From Neoarius graeffei (Eukaryota; Chordata; Actinopteri; Siluriformes; Ariidae), in the NCBI RefSeq assembly GCF_027579695.1, contig NC_083583.1, positions 26,423,599-26,487,598 on the forward strand: a stretch of 64,000 bases of DNA. The letters are read 5' to 3'. Below the pieces are notes generated by a model, which searched no databases, was not told the DNA's origin, and was given only the letters and a program-made list of their open reading frames with translations. The position numbers and the translations under genes are program-made. Shown piece after piece: positions 1 to 13,593 of this stretch (position 1 is the stretch's first letter; the number at the start of each line of letters is the position of its first letter).

Positions 1-297
1 GCAGCGGACGTTTGAAAAACGTTGAAAAAGTGCTTTTTTTCCAATTAATTCCATAGAAATGAATGGGTTTTTTTTGGGACAAGTGTGACTACTACTTTTG
101 AGAAAATTATGTCTGTAGTGTGAAATTTGTGGCTGAAAACAGTTTAAGTTTGAAATTTTGAGCATGATGTGTGTGTTCTTGAGACAGCTTTTCCCTCTGC
201 CCCGTCACTGGCCCCAATTGGCATGGTGATGGGCCTGAACAGGAGAGTTAAGAAACACACACAAGATTATGTCAGGTGTCTGCTGTAAATTGCTATG
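1..297. repeat. Partial satellite unit at window edge
   Basis: This is the 3' part of a unit cut by the window start. It begins inside the GTTTGAAAAACGTTG segment and lacks the 33-bp hairpin found in full units: the poly-T/G stretch runs straight into GGGACAAGTGTGACTACTAC, as in the roughly 540-bp block seen elsewhere. Its tail (GAGACAGCTTTTCCC, then CATGGTGATGGGCCTG) is a diverged relative of the tail of the short units at 298 and 30,583. Confidence 0.8.
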
Positions 298-1253
298 GAC
301 CAGGCCTCGAACAATGACAAATAACTCGACAACGGAAGCAGCTATTCACAAAATTCTTTCACAGTGAGCGCTAGAAGGGTCTCCTGAATAAAATGATGTA
401 TTTTTTTGTTTGTATTGTTAAAAATGAGGACGCTACAGGGAGTTAAAAACGAGTGACTTTTCAGCAACGTTTATACTGGGAGTCAATGAGGCCGCTCACC
501 TGTGCTCTCCTCACTTTGAGGCTTGTCATTCAAAAACCGTAAATCCTATCGTTTAGGTAGACACATTGTGTGAATCAGGACAAGTTTTCCTACTACTTTT
601 GAGAAAATCATGTCTGTAGAGTGAAATTTGTGGCTGAAAACAGAGTTTAAGCGAGAAAGTTTGACCTTTTTTTTCAAACTGTCTACACTCTAAGATAATG
701 ACCTTCACTGGTGTGTAACGCAATAGACACCCATTCAAAAGCCGGATTTTCTCCCAGAAACCACATGGCGGTTGAGCCGGGACTGATCCGAAAGTGTAGA
801 ACCTAGCAGAAAAGTTTAATGCCAGATCCACAGAGGAGAAGTTTTCCTACGTTTTAGAGGTTGAATCACGTCTCTAGGTGAAAGCATGCCAGAGCAGCGG
901 ATGTTTGAAAAACGTTGAAAAAGTGCTTTTTTTTCAATTAATTCCATAGAAATGAATGGGGTTTTTTGGGGCGATTTTTTCGCGACTACGTCGCGAAAAA
1001 ATCGTATTCTATAGAGAAAAGTAATAGCATAGCGAGTCCGATCGAGCCGCACGTTTTGATATATTGTTTGTCTGTGTGCGACGTACGGTTGTGTGACCTG
1101 CTATGAAGCTACAATGCCATGATTTGTGTGCTTGAGACAGCCGGCCCCTCCCCTCTGTGCTCGCTTACTGAAGCCAGTAAGCATGGTAACAGGCCTGAGC
1201 AGGTTATGAAACACACACAAGATTTTATCAGGTGTCTGCTGTAAATTGCTATG
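298..1253. repeat. Short satellite unit, 956 bp, alternative tail
   Basis: From the anchor through the hairpin (972-1004) it follows the family core. It then switches to a different tail (GTGTGACCTGCTATGAAGC, CCGGCCCCTCCCCTCTGTG, CAGGTTATGAAACACACAC). It lacks the palindromic module and the AATAAAGTGGGCGGC segment. The same tail recurs only in the unit at 30,583. Confidence 0.85.
972..1004. repeat. Perfect 15-bp-stem hairpin, first of 23 copies
   Basis: The arms CGATTTTTTCGCGAC and GTCGCGAAAAAATCG flank the loop TAC. The same 33 bases start at 972, 1928, 3298, 5152, 7455, 9190, 10449, 12249, 14268, 15631, 16885, 18685, 20511, 22311, 23677, 24935, 26830, 29142, 31258, 32219, 34462, 36466 and 38470. 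All copies I read are identical, while the flanking bases vary (GGGGCGA, GGACGA, GAGACGA before; TATTCT, CAATCT, TAAACT, TTTTCT after). The stem alternates an AT block and CGCG, so it could extrude as a cruciform or fold in RNA. Confidence 0.93.
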
Positions 1254-3987
1254 GACCAGGCCTCGAACAATGACAAATAACTCGACAACGGAAGCAGCTA
1301 TTCACAAAATTCTTTCACAGTGAGCGCTAGAAGGGTCTCCTGAATAAAATGATGTATTTTTTTCTTTGTATTGTTAAAAATGAGGACGCTACAGGGAGTT
1401 AAAAACGAGTGACTTTTCAGCAACGTTTATACTGGGAGTCAATGAGGCCGCTCACCTGTGCTCCCCTCACTTTGAGGCTTGTCATTCAAAAACCGTAAAT
1501 CCTATCGTTTAGGTAGACACATTGTGTGAATCAGGACAAGTTTTCCTACTACTTTTGAGAAAATCATGTCTGTAGAGTGAAATTTGTGGCTGAAAACAGA
1601 GTTTAAGCGAGAAAGTTTGACCTTTTTTTTCAAACTGTCTACACTCTAAGATAATGACCTTCACTGGTGTGTAACGCAATAGACACCCATTCAAAAGCCG
1701 GATTTTCTCCCAGAAACCACATGGCGTTTGAACCGGGCCTGATCCGAAAGTGTAGAACCTAGCAGAAAAGTTTAATGCCAGATCCACAGAGGAGAAGTTT
1801 TCCTACGTTTTAGAGTTTGAATCACGTCTCTAGGTGAAAGCATGCCAGAGCAGCGGATGTTTGAAAAACGTTGAAAAAGTGCTTTTTTTTCAATTAATTC
1901 CATAGAAATGAATGGGGTTTTTTTGGGCGATTTTTTCGCGACTACGTCGCGAAAAAATCGCAATCTATAGAGAAAAGTAATAGCATAGCGAGTCCGATCG
2001 AGCCGCACGTTTTGATATATTGTTTGTCTGTGTGCGACGTACGGTTATTGAGTTATTCGAAATCAAAATTTGCGTAGGAATAATAAAAATAAAAATAATA
2101 ATAATAAAAAGAAACACGTAGAAGAACAATAGTTGCAGTGCTTTGCACTGCAACCTATGGGCTCCCCTAGGGGAGCCCATAGGTTGCTGTGCTGCAGCAC
2201 TGCATCCTAACTAGACCGGACAATTCCCCGGGGGAAATTGTGAGAGGATGCAGTGCGCGAAGCAATTCGGTCATGCATGTTTGCCGGCCGTGAATGTGTG
2301 ACCAGCAATGATGTTTCAATGCAATGATCGTGTGTGTGCTTGAGACAGCAGCCGTCATGAAGGAGACCTATTCAAGAGCATGAACAAAGTGACTACAGGC
2401 GGAAATTAGCATGTACTGCTATAACCTGGGACAGACATCTGTCCTTAACACAAGGATAATGTTTAATTTGTGCACTGTCCCTTTTAAAAATAAAATAAAC
2501 TCTAAACTCTAAGAAGAGTGTTTGTAGTTTGTATGTACGAACAGAAGTGTTCCTAATAAAGTGGGCGGCTAAGGTGAGGCTGCCACACAAGGGCTGGAGT
2601 TTTCTACTGTTTTTTTATGAAGGACCAGGCCTCGAACAATGACAAATAACTCGACAACGGAAGCAGCTATTCACAAAATTCTTTCACAGTGAGCGCTAGA
2701 AGGGTCTCCTGAATAAAATGATGTATTTTTTTGTTTGTATTGTTAAAAATGAGGACGCTACAGGGAGTTAAAAACGAGTGACTTTTCAGCAACGTTTATA
2801 CTGGGAGTCAATGAGGCCGCTCACCTGTGCTCTCCTCACTTTGAGGCTTGTCATTCAAAAACCGTAAATCCTATCGTTTAGGTAGACACATTGTGTGAAT
2901 CAGGACAAGTTTTCCTACTACTTTTGAGAAAATCATGTCTGTAGAGTGAAATTTGTGGCTGAAAACGGAGTTTAAGCGAGAAAGTTTGACCTTTTTTTTG
3001 AAGCCGCCTACACTCTAAGTTTAACGACCCTCACTGGTGTGTAACGCAATAGACACCCATTCAAAAGCCGGATTTTCTCCCAGAAACCACATGGCGTTTG
3101 AACCGGGCCTGATCCGAAAGTGTAAAACCTAGCAGAAAAGTTGAATGCCAGATCCACAGAGGAGAAGTTTTCCTACGTTTTAGAGTTTGAATCATGTCTC
3201 TAGGTGAAAGCATGCCAGAGCAGTGGATGTTTGAAAAACATTGAAAAAGTGCTTTTTTTTCAATTAATTCCATAGAAATGAATGGGGTTTTTTGGGGCGA
3301 TTTTTTCGCGACTACGTCGCGAAAAAATCGTATTCTACAGAGAAAAGTAATAGCATAGCGAGTCCGATCGAGCCGCACGTTTTGATATATTGTTTGTCTG
3401 TGTGCGACGTACGGTTATTGAGTTATTCGAAATCAAAATTTGCGTAGGAATAATAAGAAGAAGAAGAAGAAGAAGAAATACGTAGAAGAACAATAGTTGC
3501 AGTGCTTTGCACTGCAACCTATGGGCTCCCCTAGGGGAGCCCATAGGTTGCTGTGCTGCAGCACTGCATCCTAACTAGACCGGACAATTCCCCGGGGGAA
3601 ATTGTGAGAGGATGCAGTGCGCGAAGCAATTCGCTCACGCATGTTCGCTGGCCGTGAATGTGTGACCCGCAATGATGTTTCAATGCAATGATCGTGTGTG
3701 TGCTCGAGACAGCAGCCGTCATGAAGAAGACCTATTCAAGAGTATGACCAAAGTGACTACAGGCGGAAATTAGCATGTACTGCTATAACCTGGGACAGAC
3801 ATCTGTCCTTACCACAAGGATAATGTTTAATTTGTGCACTGTCCCTTTTAAAAATAAAATAAACTCTAAACTCTAAGAAGAGTGTTTGTAGTTTGTATGT
3901 ACGAACAGAAGTGTTCCTAATAAAGTGGGCGGCTAAGGTGAGGCTGACACACAAGGGCTGGAGTTTTCTACTGTTTTTTTTATGAAG
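1254..3987. repeat. Two tandem full units (1,369 and 1,365 bp)
   Basis: Units 1254-2622 and 2623-3987 have the canonical order: anchor, core, hairpin (1928-1960; 3298-3330), microsatellite linker, palindromic module (centred on 2154-2183 and 3518-3547), CCCCGGGGG segment, and the tail with AATAAAGTGGGCGGC. The linker is (TAA)/(AAT)-rich in the first and (GAA)n in the second. Confidence 0.9.
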
Positions 3988-4476
3988 GACCAGGCCTCGA
4001 ACAATGACAAATAACTCGACAACGGAAGCAGCTATTCACAAAATTCTTTCACAGTGAGCGCTAGAAGGGTCTCCTGAATAAAATGATGTATTTTTTTGTT
4101 TGTATTGTTAAAAATGAGGACGCTACAGGGAGTTAAAAACGAGTGACTTTTCAGCAACGTTTATACTGGGAGTCAATGAGGCCGCTCACCTGTGCTCTCC
4201 TCGCTTTGAGGCTTGTCATTCAAAAACCGTAAATCCTATCGTTTAGGTAGACACATTGTGTGAATCAGGACAAGTTTTCCTACTACTTTTGAGAAAATCA
4301 TGTCTGTAGAGTGAAATTTGTGGCTGAAAACACGGTTTAAAAATAAAATAAACTCTAAACTCTAAGAAGAGTGTTTGTAGTTTGTATGTACGAACAGAAG
4401 TGTTCCTAATAAAGTGGGCGGCTAAGGTGAGGCTGACACACAAGGGCTGGAGTTTTCTACTGTTTTTTTTATGAAG
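3988..4476. repeat. Deleted satellite unit, 489 bp
   Basis: The anchor and first part of the core run to GTGGCTGAAAACACGG near 4,335, then join directly to the TTTAAAAATAAAATAAACTC tail. The missing middle includes the hairpin and the palindromic module. The shared TTTAA at the junction suggests a microhomology or misaligned-recombination deletion. Confidence 0.85.
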
Positions 4477-5832
4477 GACCAGGCCTCGAACAATGACAAA
4501 TAACTCGACAACGGAAGCAGCTATTCACAAAATTCTTTCACAGTGAGCGCTAGAAGGGTTTCCTGAATAAAATGATGTATTTTTTTGTTTGTATTGTTAA
4601 AAATGAGGACGCTACAGGGAGTTAAAAACGAGTGACTTTTCAGCAACGTTTATACTGGGAGTCAATGAGGCCGCTCACCTGTGCTCTCCTCACTTTGAGG
4701 CTTGTCATTCAAAAACCGTAAATCCTATCGTTTAGGTAGACACATTGTGTGAATCAGGACAAGTTTTCCTACTACTTTTGAGAAAATAATGTCTGTAGAG
4801 TGAAATTTGTGGCTGAAAACGGAGTTTAAGCGAGAAAGTTTGACCTTTTTTTTGAAGCCGCCTACACTCTAAGCTAAACGACCCTCACTGGTGTGTAACG
4901 CAATAGACACCCATTCAAAAGCCGGATTTTCTCCCAGAAACCACATGGCGTTTGAACCGGGCCTGATCCGAAAGTGTAAAACCTAGCAGAAAAGTTGAAT
5001 GCCAGATCCACAGAGGAGAAGTTTTCCTACGTTTTAGAGTTTGAATCATGTCTCTAGGTGAAAGCATGCCAGAGCAGTGGATGTTTGAAAAACATTGAAA
5101 AAGTGCTTTTTTTTCAATTAATTCCATAGAAATGAATGGGGTTTTTTGGGGCGATTTTTTCGCGACTACGTCGCGAAAAAATCGTATTCTATAGAGAAAA
5201 GTAATAGCATAGCGAGTCCGATCGAGCCGCACGTTTTGATATATTGTTTGTCTGTGTGCGACGTACGGTTATTGAGTTATTCGAAATCAAAATTTGCGTA
5301 GGAATAATAAGAAGAAGAAGAAATACGTAGAAGAACAATAGTTGCAGTGCTTTGCACTGCAACCTATGGGCTCCCCTAGGGGAGCCCATAGGTTGCTGTG
5401 CTGCAGCACTGCATCCTAACTAGACCGGACAATTCCCCGGGGGAAATTGTGAGAGGATGCAGTGCGCGAAGCAATTCGCTCACGCATGTTTGCTGGCCGT
5501 GAACGTGTGACCCGCAATGATGTTTCAATGCAATGATCGTGTGTGTGCTCGAGACAGCAGCCATCATGAAGAAGACCTATTCAAGAGTATGACCAAAGTG
5601 ACTACAGGCGGAAATTAGCATGTACTGCTATAACCTGGGACAGACATCTGTCCTTAACACAAGGATAATGTTTAATTTGTGCACTGTCACTTTTAAAAAT
5701 AAAATAAACTCTAAACTCTAAGAAGAGTGTTTGTAGTTTGTATGTACGAACAGAAGTGTTCCTAATAAAGTGGGCGGCTAAGGTGAGGCTGACACACAAG
5801 GGCTGGAGTTTTCTACTGTTTTTTTTATGAAG
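4477..5832. repeat. Full satellite unit, 1,356 bp
   Basis: This is a canonical unit with hairpin 5152-5184, a short (GAA)4 linker and one palindromic module (30-bp core at 5363-5392). Confidence 0.9.
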
Positions 5833-6780
5833 GACCAGGCCTCGAACAATGACAAATAACTCGACAACGGAAGCAGCTATTCACAAAATTCTTTCACAGT
5901 GAGCGCTAGAAAGGTCTCCTGAATAAAATGATGTAATTTTTTGTTTGTACTCTTAAAAATAACGACACTAGAGCGATTTAAATACGAGTGACTTTTCACT
6001 CACGTTTATAATGTGAGTCAATGAGCTAAGAAACACAAGGTCTTGAATATTGTGCTGTGTTTTACTACGGACCAGACCTCGAACAATGACAAATAACTCG
6101 ACAACGGAAGCAGCTATTCACAAAATTCTTTCACACTGAGCGCTAGAAGGGTCTCCTGAATAAAATGATGTATTTTTTTGTTTGTACTCTTTAAAATAAC
6201 GACACTAGAGCGATTTAAAAACGAGTGACTTTTCACTCATGTTTATAATGTGTGTCAATGACCTAAGACACACAAGGTCTTGAATATTGTGCTGTGTTTT
6301 ACTACGGACCAGACCTCGAACAATGACAAATAACTCGACAACGGAAGCAGCTATTCACAAAATTCTTTCACACTGAGCGCTAGAAGGGTCTCCTGAATAA
6401 AATGATGTATTTTTTTGTTTGTACTCTTAAAAATAACGACACTAGAGCGATTTAAAAACGAGTGACTTTTCACTCACGTTTATAATGTGAGTCAATGAGC
6501 TAAGAAACACAAGGTCTTGAATATTGTGCTGTGTTTTACTACAGACCAGACCTCGAACAATGACAAATAACTCGACAACGGAAGCAGCTATTCACAAAAT
6601 TCTTTCACAGTGAGCGCTAGAAGGGTCTCCTGAATAAAATTATGTATTTTTTTGTTTGTACTCTTAAAAATAACGACACTAGAGCGATTTAAAAACGAGT
6701 GACTTTTCTATCCCGTTTATAATGCATGTCAATGAGCTAAAACACACAAGGTCTTGAATTTTGGGCTGTGTTTTACTACA
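5833..6780. repeat. 237-bp tandem subrepeat, four copies
   Basis: Four units begin at 5833, 6070, 6307 and 6544, and the next anchor is at 6781, giving exactly 237 bp each. Each has the anchor, then GTTTGTACTCTTAAAAATAA, ACACTAGAGCGATTTAAA, and a tail near AAGGTCTTGAATATTGTGC. They correspond to only the first part of the normal unit, so this is a second tandem level inside the array. Confidence 0.92.
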
Positions 6781-8045
6781 GACCAGACCTCGAACAATGA
6801 CAAATAACTCGACAACGGAAGCAGCTATTCACAAAATTCTTTCACAGTGAGCGCTAGAAGGGTCTCCTGAATAAAATGATGTATTTTTTTGTTTGTATTG
6901 TTAAAAATGAGGACGCTACAGGGAGTTAAAAACGAGTGACTTTTCAGCAACGTTTATACTGGGAGTCAATGAGGCCGCTCACCTGTGCTCTCCTCACTTT
7001 GAGGCTTGTCATTCAAAAACCGTAAATCCTATCGTTTAGGTAGACACATTGTGTGAATCAGGACAAGTTTTCCTACTACTTTTGAGAAAATCATGTCTGT
7101 AGAGTGAAATTTGTGGCTGAAAACAGAGTTTAAGCGAGAAAGTTTGACCTTTTTTTTCAAACTGTCTACACTCTAAGATAATGACCTTCACTGGTGTGTA
7201 ACGCAATAGACACCCATTCAAAAGCCGGATTTTCTCCCAGAAACCACATGGCGGTTGAGCCGGGACTGATCCGAAAGTGTAGAACCTAGCAGAAAAGTTT
7301 AATGCCAGATCCACAGAGGAGAAGTTTTCCTACGTTTTAGAGTTTGAATCACGTCTCTAGGTGAAAGCATGCCAGAGCAGCGGATGTTTGAAAAACGTTG
7401 AAAAAGTGCTTTTTTTTCAATTAATTCCATAGAAATGAATGGGGTTTTTTTGGGCGATTTTTTCGCGACTACGTCGCGAAAAAATCGCAATCTATAGAGA
7501 AAAGTAATAGCATAGCGAGTCCGATCGAGCCGCACGTTTTGATATATTGTTTGTCTGTGTGCGACGTACGGTTATTGAGTTATTCGAAATCAAAATTTGC
7601 GTAGGAATAATAAAAATAAAAATAAAAATAACTAGACTGGACAATTCCCCGGGGGAAATTGTGAGAGGATGCAGTGCGCGAAGCAATTCGGTCACGCACG
7701 TTCGCTGGCCGTGAATGTGTGACCCGCAATGATGTTTCAATGCAATGATTGTGTGTGTGCTCTAGACAGCAGCCATCATGAAGAAGAGCTATTCAAGAGC
7801 ATGAACAAAGTGACTACAGGCGGAAATTAGCATGTACTGCTATAACCTGGGACAGACATCTGTCCTTACCACAAGGATAATGTTTAATTTGTGCACTGTC
7901 CCTTTTAAAAATAAAATAAACTCTAAACACTAAGAAGAGTGTTTGTAGTATGTATGTACGAACAGAAGTGTTCCTAATAAAGTGGGCGGCTAAGGTGAGG
8001 CTAAGACACACAAGGGCTGGAGTTTTCTACTGTTTTTTTATGAAG
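6781..8045. repeat. Satellite unit without palindromic module, 1,265 bp
   Basis: It has the canonical core and hairpin (7455-7487). The linker after GCGTAGGAATAATA is only (AAAAAT)n and then goes straight to AACTAGACTGGACAATTCC. This looks like an 'empty' site for the palindromic module. Confidence 0.88.
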
Positions 8046-8513
8046 GACCAGGCCTCGAACAATAACAAATAACTCGACAACGGAAGCAGCTATTCACAAA
8101 ATTCTTTCACAGTGAGCGCTAGAAGGGTCTCCTGAATAAAATGATGTATTTTTTTGTTTGTACTCTTAAAAATAACGACAATAGAGCGATTTAAAAACGA
8201 GTGACTTTTCTCTCACGTTTACAATGGGTTTCAATGAAGCCTGTCAGCTGCCCTGTCCTCAGTTTGACGCTTGTCATTCAAAAACCGTAAATCCTATCGT
8301 TTAGGTAGACACATTGTGTGAATCAGGACAAGTTTTCCTACAAGGATAATGTTTAATTTGTGCACTGTCCCTTTTAAAAATAAAATAAACTCTAAACTCT
8401 AAGAAGAGTGTTTGTAGTTTGTATGTACGAACAGAAGTGTTCCTAATAAAGTGGGCGGCTAAGGTGAGGCTGACACACAAGGGCTGGAGTTTTCTACTGT
8501 TTTTTTTATGAAG
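8046..8513. repeat. Deleted satellite unit, 468 bp (type 1 of 3 matching copies)
   Basis: The core runs to GACAAGTTTTCCTAC and then jumps to AAGGATAATGTTTAATTTG in the tail, deleting the hairpin and module region. The same junction recurs at 19,367-19,834 and 30,115-30,582, so one deletion was copied rather than made three times. Confidence 0.88.
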
Positions 8514-9774
8514 GACCAGGCCTCGAACAATGACAAATAACTCGACAACGGAAGCAGCTATTCACAAAATTCTTTCACACTGAGCGCTAGAAGGGTCTCC
8601 TGAATAGACTGATGTAATTTTTTTGTCTGTATTGTTAAAAATGAGGACGCTACAGGGAGTTAAAAACGAGTGACTTTTCAGCAACGTTTATAATGGGAGT
8701 CAATGAGGCCGCTCACCTGTGCTCTCCTCACTTTGAGGCTTGTCATTCAAAAACCGTAAATCCTATTGTTTAGGTAGACACATTGTGTGAATCAGGACAA
8801 GTTTTCCTCCTACTTTTGAGAAAATCATGTCTGTAGAGTGAAATTTGTGCCTGAAAACAGAGTGTAAGCGAGAAAGTTTGACCTTTTTTTTGAACCTCTC
8901 TCCACTCTGAGCTAAACAAGGTCCACTGGTGTGTAACGCAATAGACACCCATTCAAATGCCGGATTTTCTCCCAGAAACCACATGGCGTTTGACCCGGGA
9001 CTGATCCGAAAGTGTAGAACCTAGCAGAAAAGTTGAAGGCCAGATCCACAGAGGAGAAGTTTTCCTACGTTTTAGAGTTTGAATCACGTCTCTAGGTGAA
9101 AGCATGCCAGAGCAGCGGATGTTTGAAAAACGTTGAAAAAGTGCTTTTTTTTCAATTAATTCCATAGAAATGAATGGGGTTTTTTTGGACGATTTTTTCG
9201 CGACTACGTCGCGAAAAAATCGTATTCTATAGAGAAAAGTAATAGCATAGCGAGTCCGATCGAGCTGCACGTTTTGATACATTGTTTGTCTGTGTGCGAC
9301 GTACGGTTATTGTGTTACTCGAAATCAAAATTTGTGTAGGAAGAGTAACAAATATAACACTAGACCGGACAATTCCCCGGGGGAAATTGTGAGAGGATGC
9401 AGTGCGCGAAGCAATTCGGTCATGCACGTTTGCCGGCCGTGAATGTGTGACCAGCAATGATGTTTCAATGCAATGATTGTGTGTGTGCTTGAGACAGCAG
9501 CCGTCATGAAGGAGACCTATTCAAGAGCATGAACAAAGTGACTACAGGCGGAAATTAGCATGTACTGCTATAACCTGGGACAGACATCTGTCCTTACCAC
9601 AAGGATAATGTTTAATTTGTGCACTGTCCCTTTTAAAAATAAAATAAACTCTAAACTCTAAGAAGAGTGTTTGAAGTTTGTATGTACGAACAGAAGTGTT
9701 CCTAATAAAGTGGGCGGCTAAGGTGAGGCTAAGACACACAAGGGCTGGAGTTTTCTACTGTTTTTTTTATGAAG
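8514..9774. repeat. Satellite unit without palindromic module, 1,261 bp
   Basis: Hairpin at 9190-9222. The linker reads GGAAGAGTAACAAATATAAC before ACTAGACC, the second 'empty site' form. With the 468-bp unit to its left it forms a block repeated almost identically at 18,951 to about 20,740. Confidence 0.88.
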
Positions 9775-11573
9775 GACCAGGCCTCGAACAATGACAAATA
9801 ACTCGACAACGGAAGCAGCTATTCACAAAATTCTTTCACACTGAGCGCTAGAAGGGTCTCCTGAATAAAATGATGTATTTTTTTGTTTGTACTCTTTAAA
9901 ATAACGACACTAGAGCGATTTAAAAACGAGTGACTTTTCTATCACGTTTATAATGGTTGTCAATGAAGCCTGTCAGCTGCACTGTCCTCAGTTTGACGCT
10001 TGTCATTCAAAAACCGTAAATCCTATCGTTTAGGTAGACACATTGTGTGAATCAGGACAAGTTTTCCTACTACTTTTGAGAAAATCATGTCTGTAGAGTG
10101 AAATTTGTGGCTGAAAACAGAGTTTAAGCGAGAAAGTTTGACCTTTTTTTTGAAGCCGCCTACACTCTGAGTTAACGAGGCGCACTGGTGTGTAACGCAA
10201 TAGACACCCATTCAAAAGCCGGATTTTCTCCCAGAAACCACATGGCGTTTGACCCGGGACTGATCCGAAAGTGTTGAACCTAGCAGAAAAGTTGAATGCC
10301 AGATCCACAGAGGAGAAGTTTTCCTACGTTTTAGAGTTTGAATCACGTCTCTAGGTGAAAGCATGCCAGAGCAGCGGATGTTTGAAAAACGTTGAAAAAG
10401 TGCTTTTTTTCAAATTAATTCCATAGAAATGAATGGGGTTTTTTTGGACGATTTTTTCGCGACTACGTCGCGAAAAAATCGTTTTCTATAGAGAAAAGTA
10501 ATAGCATAGCGAGTCCGATCGAGCCGCACGTTTTGATATATTGTTTGTCTGTGTGCAACGTACGGTTATTGAGTTAATCGAAATCGAAATTTGCGTAGGA
10601 AGAGTAACAAATATAACACTAGACCGGACAATTCCCCGGGGGAAATTGTGAGAGGATGCAGTGCGCGAAGCAATTCGGTCACGCATGTTTGCCGGCCGTG
10701 AATGTGTGACCAGCAATGATGTTTCAATGCAATGATCGTGTGTGTGCTTGAGACAGCAGCCGTCATGAAGGAGACCTATTCAAGAGCATGAACAAAGTGA
10801 CTACAGGCGGAAATTAGCATGTACTGCTATAACCTGGGACAGACATCTGTCCTTACCACAAGGATAATGTTTAATTTGTGCACTGTCCCTTTTAAAAATA
10901 AAATAAACTCTAAACACTAAGAAGAGTGTTTGTAGTTTGTATGTACGAACAGAAGTGTTCCTAATAAAGTGGGCGGCTAAGGTGAGGCCTGTCGGCTGCC
11001 CTCTTCTCAGTTTCTCAGAGCAGCGGATGTTTGAAAAAGTGCTTTTTTTTCCAATTAATTCCATAGAAATTAATGGGTTTTTTTTGGGACAAGTGTGACT
11101 ACTACTTCTGAGAAAATTATGTCTGTAGTGTGAAATTTGTGGCTGAAAACAGTTTAAGTTTGAAATTTTGAGCATATAAGTGTAGAACCTAGCAGAAAAG
11201 TTGAATGACAGATCCACAGAGGAGAAGTTTTCCTACGTTTTAGAGTTTGAATCACGTCTCTAGGTGAAAGCATGCCAGAGCAGCAGACGTTTGAAAAACG
11301 TTGAAAAAGTGCTTTTTTTCAATTAATTCCATAGAAATGAATGGGGTTTTTTTGTGACGATTTTTTTTTTTATAACCTGGGACAGACATCTGATCTTAAC
11401 ACAAGGATAATGTTTAATTTGTGCACTGTCCCTTTTAAAAATAAAATAAACTCTAAACTCTAAGAAGAGTGTTTGTAGTTTGTATGTACGAACAGAAGTG
11501 TTCCTAATAAAGTGGGCGGCTAAGGTGAGGCTGCCACACAAGGGCTGGAGTTTTCTACTGTTTTTTTATGAAG
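9775..11573. repeat. Extended satellite unit, 1,799 bp (empty module site plus 540-bp block)
   Basis: Core and hairpin (10449-10481), then the empty-site linker AAGAGTAACAAATATAACAC. After GCGGCTAAGGTGAGG it carries an extra block of about 540 bp (about 10,988-11,527). That block repeats diverged core segments, ends in a poly-T run instead of the hairpin, and re-enters the normal tail at TATAACCTGGGACAGAC. Confidence 0.88.
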
Positions 11574-13593
11574 GACCAGGCCTCGAACAATGACAAATAA
11601 CTCGACAACGGAAGCAGCTATTCACAAAATTCTTTCACAGTGAGCGCTAGAAGGGTCTCCTGAATAAAATGATGTATTTTTTTGTTTGTATTGTTAAAAA
11701 TGAGGACGCTACAGGGAGTTAAAAACGAGTGACTTTTCAGCAACGTTTATACTGGGAGTCAATGAGGCCGCTCACCTGTGCTCTCCTCACTTTGAGGCTT
11801 GTCATTCAAAAACCGTAAATCCTATCGTTTAGGTAGACACATTGTGTGAATCAGGACAAGTTTTCCTACTACTTTTGAGAAAATCATGTCTGTAGAGTGA
11901 AATTTGTGGCTGAAAACGGAGTTTAAGCGAGAAAGTTTGACCTTTTTTTTGAAGCCGCCTACACTCTAAGTTTAACGACCCTCACTGGTGTGTAACGCAA
12001 TAGACACCCATTCAAAAGCCGGATTTTCTCCCAGAAACCACATGGCGTTTGAACCGGGCCTGATCCGAAAGTGTAAAACCTAGCAGAAAAGTTGAATGCC
12101 AGATCCACAGAGGAGAAGTTTTCCTACGTTTTAGAGTTTGAATCATGTCTCTAGGTGAAAGCATGCCAGAGCAGTGGATGTTTGAAAAACATTGAAAAAG
12201 TGCTTTTTTTTCAATTAATTCCATAGAAATGAATGGGGTTTTTTGGGGCGATTTTTTCGCGACTACGTCGCGAAAAAATCGTATTCTACAGAGAAAAGTA
12301 ATAGCATAGCGAGTCCGATCGAGCCGCACGTTTTGATATATTGTTTGTCTGTGTGCGACGTACGGTTATTGAGTTATTCGAAATCAAAATTTGCGTAGGA
12401 ATAATAAGAAGAAGAAGAAGAAGAAGAAATACGTAGAAGAACAATAGTTGCAGTGCTTTGCACTGCAACCTATGGGCTCCCCTAGGGGAGCCCATAGGTT
12501 GCTGTGCTGCAGCACTGCATCCTAATAATAATAAAAAGAAACACGTAGAAGAACAATAGTTGCAGTGCTTTGCACTGCAACCTATGGGCTCCCCTAGGGG
12601 AGCCCATAGGTTGCTGTGCTGCAGCACTGCATCCTAACTAGACCGGACAATTCCCCGGGGGGAAATTGTGAGAGGATGCAGTGCGCGAAGCAATTCGGTC
12701 ACGCATGTTTGCTGGCCGTGAATGTGTGACCCGCAATGACGTTTCAATGCAATGATTATGTGTGTGCTTGAGACAGCAGCCGTCATGAAGAAGAGCTATT
12801 CAACAGTATGACCAAAGTGACTACAGGCGGAAATTAGCATGTACTGCTATAACCTGGGACAGACATCTGTCCTTACCACAAGGATAATGTTTAATTTGTG
12901 CACTGTCCCTTTTAAAAATAAAATAAACTCTAAACTCTAAGAAGAGTGTTTGTAGTTTGTATGTACGAACAGAAGTGTTCCTAATAAAGTGGGCGGCTAA
13001 GGTGAGGCCTGTCGGCTGCCCTCCTCTCAGTTTCTCAGAGCAGCGGATGTTTGAAAAAGTCCTTTTTTTTTCCAATTAATTCCATTGAAATGAATGGGTT
13101 TTTTTGGGGACAAGTGTGACTACTACTTTTGAGAAAATTATGTCTGTAGTGTGAAATTTGTGGCTGAAAACAGTTTAAGTTTGAAATTTTGAGCATGTAA
13201 GTGTAGAACCTAGCAGAAAAGTTGAATGACAGATCCACAGAGGAGAAGTTTTCCTACGTTTTAGAGTTTGAATCACGTCTCTAGGTGAAAGCATGCCAGA
13301 GCAGCAGACGTTTGAAAAACGTTGAAAAAGTGCTTTTTTTCAATTAATTCCATAGAAATGAATGGGGTTTTTTTGTGACGATTTTTTTTTTATAACCTGG
13401 GACAGACATCTGATCTTAACACAAGGATAATGTTTAATTTGTGCACTGTCCCTTTTAAAAATAAAATAAACTCTAAACTCTAAGAAGAGTGTTTGTAGTT
13501 TGTATGTACGAACAGAAGTGTTCCTAATAAAGTGGGCGGCTAAGGTGAGGCTGCCACACAAGGGCTGGAGTTTTCTACTGTTTTTTTATGAAG
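11574..13593. repeat. Extended satellite unit, 2,020 bp (two modules plus 540-bp block)
   Basis: Hairpin at 12249-12281, followed by two tandem palindromic modules (30-bp cores at 12469-12498 and 12581-12610), the CCCCGGGGGG form of the next segment, and the 540-bp block at about 13,008-13,550. Confidence 0.88.

Noticed and set aside
2154..2183. Rho-independent-terminator-like palindromes in the array
   Set aside because: The context is eukaryotic, and the palindromes are part of the repeated module with no upstream transcription unit.
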